Positions 21,430-29,453 of a stretch of 64,000 nt of DNA are shown here, one piece after another. The notes below the pieces were generated by a model. That model was given only the letters and a program-made list of their open reading frames with translations. It was not told the DNA's origin and ran no database searches. This stretch comes from Bacteroidota bacterium. Its GTDB lineage: Bacteria; Bacteroidota; Bacteroidia; AKYH767-A; OLB10. Where the stretch lies: positions 84,023 to 148,022 of the forward strand of contig JADKIC010000012.1 of the NCBI GenBank assembly GCA_016721435.1, read 5' to 3'. Position 1 is the first letter of the stretch. Each line of letters opens with the position of its first letter. A program made the position numbers and the translations under genes.

Positions 21430-23151
21430 CTATTTCTCCCCCGCTACACTATCATCTCCCCTCGAATCCGCAATACCATTTAGTTTACCCTCCTGGTCTG
21501 CGACGATTAACTCTATCGTTCCAAACGGTGATCTGTAGTTAACGACATAGCCTTTACTTTCAAGGGAAGTGGCGATGTCAGATGGAAATCCTTTTTCAAC
21601 GCTGACGATATCCGGTAGCCATTGATGATGCAAGCGGGGCTCGTTGACTGCGGTGGACGGGTCTTGTTTTAAATCTGCTATTCGCAAAAATGTAAGCATT
21701 ACAGAGCTGGGGATAGTGGTGCCGCCGGGCGCGCCGAGGACCGCGAAAAATTTCCCGTTCTTTAAAACGATGGTCGGTGACATACTGCTGAGCATTCGCT
21801 TACCGGGTTCGATGGCATTGGCCGTTCCGCCTATTGCACCAAACTGATTGGCTACACCGGGCTGAATACTGAAGTCATCCATTTCATTGTTCAGGAAGAA
21901 GCCTGCTCCTTTCACCATCGTTTTAGAACCATAGTTGCCATTCAGCGTGGTGGTAATAGAGAGGACATTTCCAAAAGTATCCACGACACTGATATGCGTG
22001 GTTTCTTCACTTTCGACGACTCCGGGTTCCGTGATTTTACTGCTTCCGGCTTTGTTTGGATTAAAGTCGGCTATCCTTGCCGTTAGATATTCTTTGGAAA
22101 CCAAGGTGTCGACCGGGACATCCACAAAAGCAGGATCACCGGGCCATTGGGAACGATCTGCATAGGCTCTGCGTTCGGCTTCAATGAAGCGCTGATAAAA
22201 CTGAACGAGGTTGGCTGGTTTCCCATATTTCTTTTCAAGGATCTGCATCATCGTGAGGACTTGCTGCATGATTATTCCTCCGGAAGAAGGCAGGGGCATG
22301 GTGATCAGTGAATATTCTTTATAATCAAAACGCATGGCATCACCATTCTTCACCCGATAATTTTCCAGATCCTTCTCTGTGACATAACCACCACCGCGCT
22401 GCATTTCTTCCACAATATACTTTGCCGTTTCTCCCCGGTAAAAATCATTGAGCCCCTTCTTTCCTATTCGTCTCAGGGTGTTTGCGAGGACCGGCTGCCG
22501 AAGGGTATCTCCTTCCTTCCAATTTACATCTTTCACAAAAAGTATTTTCTCCTTGTTATTCTTCAGAAAAACAGCACGATGGGCATTCAGCTTTTCTGCT
22601 TCCAGTGCGGTGATCCAAAATCCCTGTTCTGCCAAACGGATAGCAGGAGCAATCAACGAATCAAATGGCAGACGGGCATAGCGATTGGTCTCCATCAATC
22701 CCGCCACTGTTCCCGGAACACCACTCGAAGAAGGACCATTCAATGATCTGCCGGTGTCAGCCTGTCCGGTGAGCGTATCCACGTACGTATTGGCGTGAAC
22801 GTTAGACGGAGCAGTTTCTCTGAAGTCGATGGTAAATGCCACATCGTCCTTCATCAAGGCTACTAAAAATCCACCGCCGCCCAGGTTTCCCGCACGGGGA
22901 TAAACGACAGCCAGCGCCAGTTGAGTAGCCACAGCCGCATCGAAAGCATTCCCTCCATAGCTGAACATCAATGCCCCGGCATCAGCAGCGAGGGGATGAG
23001 CCGCTACGACTGCGGCAGAAAGTCCATTCAGATTTTTCTTTGCAGAATAGGAATAATTCGTTTGCGCGGAAGAAGGCGAAAACAGAAAAAGCAAACTGAA
23101 CAAAAGTGAGCAGCAGGTAAAACGACAAGAGTACTTTCTCAATGAAGTCAT
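21430..23151 (-). CDS. ggt: gamma-glutamyltransferase (gamma-glutamyltranspeptidase)
   Basis: Periplasmic Ntn-hydrolase that cleaves the gamma-glutamyl bond of glutathione and transfers or hydrolyses it. A signal peptide covers residues 1-30. Large-subunit motifs GGNAFDAAVATQLALAVV and NLGGGGFL are present; self-cleavage is expected before the N-terminal nucleophile Thr384 in EETTHISVVD, followed by LNGNYGSK and the oxyanion region SMSPTIV and GAPGGTTIP. The length of 573 residues is normal and the gene is uninterrupted. It begins 8 bases after the thioredoxin-like gene, so the two form an operon, consistent with periplasmic thiol metabolism. Confidence 0.95.
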   Translation of the reverse strand: MTSLRKYSCRFTCCSLLFSLLFLFSPSSAQTNYSYSAKKNLNGLSAAVVAAHPLAADAGALMFSYGGNAFDAAVATQLALAVVYPRAGNLGGGGFLVALMKDDVAFTIDFRETAPSNVHANTYVDTLTGQADTGRSLNGPSSSGVPGTVAGLMETNRYARLPFDSLIAPAIRLAEQGFWITALEAEKLNAHRAVFLKNNKEKILFVKDVNWKEGDTLRQPVLANTLRRIGKKGLNDFYRGETAKYIVEEMQRGGGYVTEKDLENYRVKNGDAMRFDYKEYSLITMPLPSSGGIIMQQVLTMMQILEKKYGKPANLVQFYQRFIEAERRAYADRSQWPGDPAFVDVPVDTLVSKEYLTARIADFNPNKAGSSKITEPGVVESEETTHISVVDTFGNVLSITTTLNGNYGSKTMVKGAGFFLNNEMDDFSIQPGVANQFGAIGGTANAIEPGKRMLSSMSPTIVLKNGKFFAVLGAPGGTTIPSSVMLTFLRIADLKQDPSTAVNEPRLHHQWLPDIVSVEKGFPSDIATSLESKGYVVNYRSPFGTIELIVADQEGKLNGIADSRGDDSVAGEK

Positions 23152-23159
23152 GTTTAATT

Positions 23160-23645
23160 TTATTTCAGATAATACTCCGGATTAAAAGCATCCTTCCGCC
23201 ATTGATGTAAAAAGTCGACTACTTTCTCTTCACTATAGCCTTCCTTCTCTTCCAGATAGGCACTGTTCTGCGTATGCACTACTTTACCCTCATCATCCAG
23301 CACCACGAAGACCGGAAACCCAAATCGCTGCGGGTAGGAAAGTGATTTCAAAACATCCAGATTCTTATTTTCCTTGCTGTAATTCACATGCAGAAAGATA
23401 AAATCTGCTTTCATTGTTGAATCCACTTTCGCATTCGCATGACTAAAGGCATCAAACATTTTACACCAGCGACACCAGTTCCCGCCGATCATCAACATCA
23501 CATGCTTCTTCTCTGCCTTTGCTTTCTTCACACTCTCCCCTATTTCCATTTTCGCATCCGCTTCCGGACGATAGATCAATACCGAATCCTTCTGCGCAAT
23601 TGCAACGGAATTTATAATTGTAAAAAGGAATAGTAAACGGAGCAT
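23160..23645 (-). CDS. thioredoxin-fold protein (Thioredoxin_7 type), exported
   Basis: A 161-residue thioredoxin-like protein with a signal peptide (residues 1-17) and a WCRWCK active site near residue 57, giving the CxxC pair expected for a periplasmic thiol oxidoreductase. The conserved FGFPVFVVLDDEGKVV segment supplies the cis-proline strand. It resembles DsbD-gamma or Thioredoxin_7 proteins. It is first in a two-gene unit with ggt. Reduction of disulfides or handling of glutathione-derived thiols is an inference from that neighbour. Confidence 0.85.
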   Translation of the reverse strand: MLRLLFLFTIINSVAIAQKDSVLIYRPEADAKMEIGESVKKAKAEKKHVMLMIGGNWCRWCKMFDAFSHANAKVDSTMKADFIFLHVNYSKENKNLDVLKSLSYPQRFGFPVFVVLDDEGKVVHTQNSAYLEEKEGYSEEKVVDFLHQWRKDAFNPEYYLK

Positions 23646-23945
23646 GTTTATATTTATTAGCTGATTTTTTGCTGCTGGTCGCGAGGCTGGTCTCTTGCTT
23701 CGCTTCGAGAACTTTTGCTCGCGATGGGGAGCGACGCCTCCATCACTTCTAGCTGCTGGCTACTGGCTTATTTTTATTACGAATTAATTCTCTTTTGGGA
23801 ATTAATGCAAGTGACTGCAGCGTTAGAGTCAATCCTAATCTCGAATTAATAGCTCATTGGCTACAACTGAAATCCTTTATCGCAGAATTCATCGCCCAAG
23901 AAGGCAGCAAGCAGCTAGAAGCAAGCAGCAAGCAGCAAAGACGTA
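23646..23945. other. intergenic stretch with short inverted and direct repeats
   Basis: About 300 bases. The perfect 10-base inverted repeat CTTCTAGCTG (23746-23755) and CAGCTAGAAG (23912-23921) lies at the two sides, and the right side continues into GCAGCAA-type direct repeats up to 23938. No coding frame was recognised. Confidence 0.45.
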
Positions 23946-24452
23946 TCAATTCGATTTCTCAATTCTTATCCCTACATCCATTACTCCCGGCAATGGATTC
24001 AATCGCATGGCCTGAGTAAATTCAAATCGATACTCCCCCTTTTGAGGGAAGCTGACATTCTTCTTAAACAATACACGGTTATCCCAGATATCACCCAGGC
24101 CTTCTCCCAACCATTTCCCATCGGGAGTGGCCAGCATGATCTCCAACGTATCGCGATCCAATTCTCCTCCCGGAAAAGTGGTGTTGAGGAAGAGAAAAAT
24201 ATTGCTGAACGGATAATGGCTGGCATTCCGCAGATTGATATAGACATTGTGTGCGCTTGTCGTATCGTCGATGGAAGCCAGGAAGGTCATGGGTTTCTCC
24301 GCCGACCAGTTGTTGTCTTCAATTTTATGATTCTCTTCGTACACTACGGAAGAATCACAGGCAGAAAAAAATACCAGCAATACGAAAGCAACAAACGTCG
24401 AAACGTTTTTACTTTTCGTTACGGCCTGACCGATAGTTGGTACGCGGTTCAT
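23946..24452 (-). CDS. gldH: gliding motility / T9SS-associated lipoprotein GldH
   Basis: A 168-residue lipoprotein with lipobox FFSAC (Cys about residue 32). GldH is required for gliding and is associated with the type IX secretion machinery in Flavobacterium; it is anchored in the envelope. Conserved features are the W-S-A-E-K-P-M-TF strand, NVYINLRNASHYPFSNIFLF, the GDIWDNRVLFKK turn, and the C-terminal QAMRLNPLPGVMDVGIRIEK. It lies 12 bases after the PSP1/RicT-like gene, which is its usual partner in the phylum. The usual downstream PBP1A gene is replaced by the thioredoxin-like/ggt pair after a 300-base gap. Confidence 0.92.
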   Translation of the reverse strand: MNRVPTIGQAVTKSKNVSTFVAFVLLVFFSACDSSVVYEENHKIEDNNWSAEKPMTFLASIDDTTSAHNVYINLRNASHYPFSNIFLFLNTTFPGGELDRDTLEIMLATPDGKWLGEGLGDIWDNRVLFKKNVSFPQKGEYRFEFTQAMRLNPLPGVMDVGIRIEKSN

Positions 24453-24464
24453 TGCTATTACTAT

Positions 24465-26193
24465 TTATGCGTTATCACTTCCCGGTGCTTTCCTCGGCGG
24501 ACGATTACCTGAAGGTGCCGGTGCAGGATTTGCCGGAGGCGTTGCAGGACTTCCCGCACCATTTCCATTTTCTGCAGGAGCCTGACGCTGTGGACGGGCG
24601 CCCTGTTGTTGTGGAGAGGAAGCCGGAGAAACAGGAGCGGACTTAGGCGCTTGCGGGGCCGGCTGCGGATTTTGCTGCGGTGTTGGCTGTGGCTTTTGCG
24701 GCTGAGCAGAGGGCTGAGCAGATGACTGTGCCGGAGGCTGATTGCCCGTTGGAGGCTGTCGGCGTGGCGGTGCATTGCGTTGCTCCTGCTGTGGTTTATT
24801 TTGGGGCGGCTGTTGACCGGGAGAAGTGTTGCGTTGCTCCTGCTGCGGCTTCTGCTGCTGTGGCTTTTGCGATGCATCTCCCTGCTGCGGTTGCTGACGT
24901 GGATTTGCGCCACGCTGAGGAGGACCACCTGCAGGTTTCTGCTGGGGACGTTGTTGTCCCTGACCTTGTTGACTTTTTTGCTGTGGCTGTTGCGGACGTG
25001 CGCCTGCTTCTGAAAGAGTAGCGGCAGATGATGAAACCGGCTTCTTTCTTTTTCTTCTTCTTCTTTTTCTTCCGGTCCATGCGGGTCAGACTATCTTGTC
25101 CCACCACATCATCGTAACCCAATTCATCCTCTTCCTCTTCCAGTTCGATGGCGCCGGTATCATCCGGTTTCACGCCCTGTTTATTCAACGCGATAATTTC
25201 CTTGACACGATCCACATCCATCGGCACCCATTGCTCCGCGCCGAAAAAAGTACGCTCATCGCCTTCCCTTGGTTCAGGAAGAAGGGCGTACCACATGATG
25301 CGTTTGAAGATATCCGTCTTGCGGTGCAGTAAAGTTCCCTTTCCCGTCAACAACTTAATTCCGGAATCAGGAATATCTCTAACGGCATCCATATACGTAT
25401 CCAGCTCATAATTGAGACAACACTTCAGCTTACCACATTGTCCGGCGAGCTTAATGGGATTCAAACTTAAATTCTGATAACGTGCAGCACTCGTCGACAC
25501 CACTTTAAAATCGGTGAGCCATGTCGAGCAACACAACTCTCTGCCGCAGGAGCCGATACCACCGAGGCGGGCTGCTTCCTGACGCATACCGATCTGACGC
25601 ATCTCGATACGCACTTTAAACTGATCGGCTAAACGCTTGATGAGTTCACGGAAATCGACGCGATCATCGGCGGTATAAAAAAAGGTAGCCTTCTTGCCAT
25701 CGCCCTGATACTCCACATCGCTGATCTTCATCTTTAAATTCAGCGCCAATGCCATTTTCCGCGAGCTGTGCATCGTGGTAAACTCCAGGTCCTTCACTTC
25801 CTTCCACTTGTCCACATCCGCTTGCTTGGCGGTACGGTACAACTGTTTTATTTCATGAGAATCTTCCTTCAGTCCACGCTTACGCAACTGAAACCGCACC
25901 AACTCCCCCACCATACTAACTTCCCCGATATCGTGACCGGGGTTTCCTTCAACTGCCACCATTTCCCCGACGTGCACCTCGAGGTTATTGATATTCCGGT
26001 AAAACTCTTTACGGCTTCCTTTAAATCGTATTTCCACTATATCGAAAGACTTTTGTCCTTCGGGGAGATACATATCAGAGAGCCAGTTATAGACGTTTAA
26101 TTTATTGCATCCACCTGTTCCGCAAGTGCCATTACTACGACAGCCTGCAGGAGTTCCGGTACTGGTGGCAGTTGAACACGAGCTACATCCCAT
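24465..26193 (-). CDS. PSP1/RicT (YaaT)-like protein with long Gln/Pro-rich tail (one frameshift)
   Basis: Cytoplasmic PSP1-domain protein related to RicT/YaaT, a member of the Fe-S-containing RicAFT complex that affects RNA processing in Bacillus. The N-terminus is Cys-rich (MGCSSCST..., C17, C23, C28). The PSP1 core spans about 100-330 with IGSCGRELCCSTWL and GQCGKLKCCLNYE, the cysteines expected to bind a cluster. After a Lys-rich run (residues 375-384) the frame shifts near 25040. The correct frame then runs about 180 residues of low-complexity Gln/Pro sequence (repeats such as KPQQEQRN) and ends at 24465. The tail is unusual in length. gldH follows 12 bases later. Confidence 0.85.
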
Positions 26194-26355
26194 AGATTGC
26201 TTTTTTTATGTTCATTGCCATTTGGCATATATAGAGACGATCCGAATCCGGACCGGGTAATCATTTTATCTGAAGAATCCGACTGACCTTCAAGGACAAA
26301 TCTAAGAATAAGATCTTTGCATAGGCATTCCTTTCCAAATGATACGAGGCCTCAC

Positions 26356-27399
26356 TCAAAGCCTCGAAAAAAGATCCACATTATTCAGGTTGACAAACGG
26401 TATAAACTTTTGAAGCGCAGCCCGTTGCGTTTCCTCGAGCCGCACCAGCGGACCTTCGCTGACATTTACTAACATACATTCCCTGATAACCTGCAGACTC
26501 GCCGCCAGAAACTGCTTCTGTTCTTCGCGCGTTTCCGCCGCCATCCCGTCTACCCAGGCGAGGAGTTTGTCCATGACTTTCAACGGATTGAAGCAGAGAC
26601 GCATCCAATTCAGGAACGCTTCTTCATGACTCCCTGCACCCTTTTCCCTTCCGGCAATTTCCAGCGCCAGGTTATAATCCCCTTCCGAAAGCCGGGCAAT
26701 ATCATAGGCCTCCGCTTCCGGCAAATCAAACTGACTTTGAAGACCGGCCACCACCTCTTCTTCCTGCAAGCGCGACAATTTTACCAATTGCATCCGGCTC
26801 TGAATCGTCACCAGCAACTGATCGCGGGCTTCGGAGGCGAGGATGAAAACGGTATCGGCAGGAGGTTCTTCCAGGCTCTTCAACAATTTATTCGCACAGG
26901 TCGTATTCATTTTCTCGGGCATCCAGATGATGATCACCTTGTACTTTCCCTCGAAGGCCTTCAGATTAATCTTGTGGACAATCTCCTGCGCCTCCTCTGC
27001 CGGAATAAAACCCTGCTTCGACTTCGAATCGCCCACCATGATATAGTCCACCCACTCGTTCAGGTTCGCGTAGGGATTGGCCAGCAACAGCTCCCGCCAC
27101 TGCGCGATATAATCCATACTCTTCGGCTTTTGAATTCCTCCGCCCGTCACAATCGGATACACGAAATGAATATCGGGATGCACCATCTTCGCCGCCCGCT
27201 TACAGGAACCGCAAACTCCGCAGCTATCGTCCTCCAGCGGCGACTCACAATTCAGAAACTGGCCAAAGGCCTGCGCCAGCGGTACCCCCGACCCGGGCTG
27301 ACCAAAGAACAACAAGGCATGACTCACCCGCCCCTCACGACTACTGGTGAGGAGTCTTTCTTTAACGGCCTGCTGACCGATCACATCGCGGAATTGCAT
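26356..27399 (-). CDS. holB: DNA polymerase III delta' subunit (clamp loader)
   Basis: AAA+ subunit of the clamp loader. It begins MQFRDVIGQQAVKERL, has the degenerate P-loop FGQPGSGVPLAQA (no Lys, typical of delta'), a zinc-binding set of Cys (CESPLEDDSCGVCGSCKRA, residues 50-68), the Walker B-like VIIIWMPEKM and the SRC-like segment TVFILASEARDQLLVTIQSR. At 347 residues it is complete. It heads the holB - RicT-like - gldH order. A 110-base part of this gene, covering the zinc-finger codons, is present again at 28252-28370. Confidence 0.93.
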   Translation of the reverse strand: MQFRDVIGQQAVKERLLTSSREGRVSHALLFFGQPGSGVPLAQAFGQFLNCESPLEDDSCGVCGSCKRAAKMVHPDIHFVYPIVTGGGIQKPKSMDYIAQWRELLLANPYANLNEWVDYIMVGDSKSKQGFIPAEEAQEIVHKINLKAFEGKYKVIIIWMPEKMNTTCANKLLKSLEEPPADTVFILASEARDQLLVTIQSRMQLVKLSRLQEEEVVAGLQSQFDLPEAEAYDIARLSEGDYNLALEIAGREKGAGSHEEAFLNWMRLCFNPLKVMDKLLAWVDGMAAETREEQKQFLAASLQVIRECMLVNVSEGPLVRLEETQRAALQKFIPFVNLNNVDLFSRL

Positions 27400-27404
27400 G
27401 GGGG

Positions 27405-27412
27405 CAAAGATA
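27405..27412 (-). promoter_or_regulatory. candidate -7 element for holB
   Basis: Minus-strand TATCTTTG (TAnnTTTG class) lies 5 bases before the ATG at 27399. The same close spacing between this element and the ATG is seen before the MntA gene (36501-36508, ATG 36513), implying a nearly leaderless transcript. No clear -33 TTTG is present. Confidence 0.4.
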
Positions 27413-27476
27413 GTGACTCCTTCGCTAAAGCTACGGAGTCCGAAGGATCGCTTCGCTTGGGGGAAGGGGGGGGGAC

Positions 27477-27518
27477 GCGGTGAAGCAGATTCCGCAGGAT
27501 GCGGACACGCTTCACCGC
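27477..27518. repeat. strong two-part hairpin upstream of holB
   Basis: An outer perfect 10-bp stem GCGGTGAAGC (27477-27486) with GCTTCACCGC (27509-27518) encloses an inner perfect 6-bp stem TCCGCA (27491-27496) with TGCGGA (27500-27505). It is palindromic in the manner of REP-type units, and no T-run follows, so a terminator is unlikely. It sits on a G-run rich segment (27461-27475). Confidence 0.75.
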
Positions 27519-27633
27519 TTGGAGGAGGGGTCTCGTCATGCTCACCTCTTCTTCGAAGAGTTGATTTTGACGAGATTGGGAAGAAGGCCGAGGAAAGGAG
27601 GAGGCGTGAGAGCGAGAAACCTGCTGCGAAATA

Positions 27634-27936
27634 TTATATGTCTACACTGAGTCGCAAATGACCACCTAAACCTTCGCTAATAATTCGCATGAGGGTCGAA
27701 AGCCGTATATCACTTGCATCGTTTTCGATTCTGGATATATAGGTCTTGGTTGTACCACATTTTGCTGCCAATTGTTCTTGTGTCATGCCCAATTCTTTAC
27801 GAAGATCTTGAAGCATAACTCCGAGTTTGAATGCTTCAAATTCCTGTTCATACTTCTCTCTTTTCTTTGTTCCCCTTTTTCCATATTGTTTATCAAGATG
27901 CTCAGAAAATGAGGTGATGTTAGATTTCTTTTTCAT
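27634..27936 (-). CDS. HigA-type antitoxin, HTH XRE family
   Basis: A 100-residue DNA-binding antitoxin. The helix-turn-helix reads LGMTQEQLAAKCGTTKTYISRIEND (residues 49-73, split: MTQEQLAAKCGTTKTYI and SRIEND), of Xre/HigA type, preceded by a basic N-terminal extension. It overlaps the end of the upstream toxin remnant by 17 bases, giving the higB-higA order. The antitoxin frame is intact although the toxin is broken, which would leave a free repressor. Confidence 0.85.
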   Translation of the reverse strand: MKKKSNITSFSEHLDKQYGKRGTKKREKYEQEFEAFKLGVMLQDLRKELGMTQEQLAAKCGTTKTYISRIENDASDIRLSTLMRIISEGLGGHLRLSVDI

Positions 27937-28120
27937 TGAAGTATTGTTTTTTTAGTTTTTCAGCAAGTTCGATTTCTTTGGATGGTGTTTTTTGAGTCTT
28001 CTTTTGAAATCCATTTACCAGAATCACCAGTTGTCCTTTATCAAAGAAGCTAAAGACCCGATAAATATCTGACCCCACTTCAATACGGATTTCATAAATC
28101 CCATCAGTGGTTTGAGGCCT
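27920..28120 (-). pseudogene. HigB/Gp49-like toxin, C-terminal remnant
   Basis: The reading frame 28120 to 27920 gives GIYEIRIEVGSDIYRVFSFF, then DKGQLVILVNGFQKKTQKTP and the KEIELAEKLKKQYFNEK end. This is the conserved C-terminal two thirds of HigB/RelE-like Gp49-family RNases. Upstream, another frame (DKFISQVAYDFLKAS) may supply a little more, but the normal 45-50 residue N-terminus and a start codon are absent. So it is truncated and shifted near 28118. It overlaps the start of the antitoxin gene. Confidence 0.75.
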
Positions 28121-28167
28121 TCAAAAAGTCATAAGCAACTTGGCTGATAAATTTATCACTTACTATA

Positions 28168-28175
28168 CAAAGTTA
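28168..28175 (-). promoter_or_regulatory. candidate -7 element of the higBA remnant
   Basis: Minus-strand TAACTTTG matches TAnnTTTG and points into the toxin remnant. Upstream there is no clear TTTG at the right distance. It lies where a start codon region of a shortened toxin would be, supporting loss of sequence between promoter and gene. Confidence 0.35.
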
Positions 28176-28251
28176 GCTAATCAGGTAACTAAAAAGAAAA
28201 AAAATTCTTAAAGCGACTCCAAAAGAGTTACTTAGGTTTACCAACAACACG

Positions 28252-28370
28252 CGAAATGAATATCGGGATGCACCATCTTCGCCGCCCGCTTACAGGATCA
28301 ATCGCGAAACCTCGCGACCGCAGCTATCGTCCTCCAGCGGCGACTCACAATTCAGAAACTGCCCAAAGGA
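28252..28370 (-). pseudogene. partial duplicate of holB
   Basis: Bases 28252-28297 repeat 27162-27207 identically (46 bases) and 28318-28361 repeat 27218-27261 identically (44 bases), with seven of the next nine bases also matching. In between, 10 bases of holB are replaced by 20 bases containing two copies of TCGCGA. It has the same orientation as holB and corresponds to its zinc-finger codons. It brackets holB's start, the hairpin and the higBA remnant. Confidence 0.9.
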
Positions 28371-28446
28371 CTGCTCTATGGGCTATGCAATTGGACATTT
28401 GACCTACTAAAGACCTGCATAAAAAATCTAGGAAGGAAATAATCCA

Positions 28447-28480
28447 TTGAATTAAGAAACAGTATATTTTGGTAACTTTG
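28447..28480 (+). promoter_or_regulatory. Bacteroidota-type promoter for the AAA/subtilase pair
   Basis: TTG at 28447-28449 and TAACTTTG at 28473-28480, 23 bases apart, resemble the -33 and -7 elements. The ATG of the ATPase gene is at 28495, leaving a very short leader. Confidence 0.55.
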
Positions 28481-28494
28481 TGACATAATCAAAA

Positions 28495-29453
28495 ATGGCA
28501 AAAGCGGACTATATCATATCATTAATCAAATTGCATTACAACAATGAACCCGAAAGGTTCACTACTGCTGCTTTGCAAATTGCTGCTCATGAAGCCAAGT
28601 TGGGGCATACACTGGTTGCCAACGAGATTAAAACCATAATAGACAAAGCAAAAGAAACCAAGCATAAAAACAAAGCTTTTGCCCCCGATTTACAGGGATT
28701 GATACTGGAAAATGTGCCTGCTGTAAATCTTGCTGATATGATTGCTTCGGAAGACATTAAAACCAAGATCAACCGCATCATTTCAGAGTTTGTGCAACGG
28801 GACAAATTACGCAAGCACGATTTGGAAAACCGGAGGAAAATTTTGCTTTCGGGTCCTCCCGGAACAGGTAAAACCCTCACAGCTTCCATTATTGCCAACG
28901 AACTGAACTTGCCGCTTTACACCATCTTGATGGATAAAATGGTAACAAAATTTATGGGCGAAACAAGTGCTAAACTTCGTCAGGTTTTTGATTTGATTGA
29001 ACAAAAGCAGGGCATTTACCTGTTTGATGAATTTGATGCCATTGGTGGCGAACGCAGCAGAGATAACGATGTGGGCGAAATGCGAAGAGTTTTAAATTCG
29101 TTTCTTCAATTTATTGAACGTGACAATTCCGACAGCCTTATCATTGCTATTACTAACAATAAAGACTTTTGGACCAAGCCCTTTTCCGCAGGTTTGACGA
29201 TGTAATTTTATACAACCTACCAAGCATAGACGAAAAACGGGCCTTGCTGAAAAACAGGCTTGCCCAATTCAGCAAAAAAATAAAATTTGACGACCTACTG
29301 CCAAACATAAACGGCTTGAGCCATGCCGAAATATCGCTTGCCTGTATTGATGCCATTAAAGAAACGGTCTTGAACGAAAAGCAGCAAATGAACAATCAAC
29401 TAATTCGTAAAGCAATCAAAGACCGAAATGCAGCGTACACAAATAATTTTAGA
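28495..29453 (+). CDS. ietA: IetA-like AAA ATPase (one frameshift)
   Basis: AAA ATPase of the kind paired with a subtilisin-like protease in IetAS. A helical N-terminal region (about 1-95) precedes Walker A GPPGTGKT (120-127), the pore-like segment KFMGETSAKL, Walker B IYLFDEFDAIGG (174-185) and sensor-1 ITNN (219-222). Near 29190 the frame shifts; the other frame continues DQALFRRFDDVILYNLP with the arginine finger and the C-terminal lid to KDRNAAYTNN. As sequenced no stop separates it from the protease: one extra T in the TTTT at 29447-29450 would create TAG. In IetAS the ATPase is thought to restrain or regulate the protease. ATG at 28495 chosen. Confidence 0.82.

Noticed and set aside
24461..24928. 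An Arg/Ser/His-rich protein of 155 residues on the minus strand
   Set aside because: It is the wrong frame of the Gln/Pro-rich tail of the RicT-like gene.
26626..27483. A 285-residue open frame antisense to holB
   Set aside because: Composition is that of a shadow frame; holB on the other strand has full family motifs.
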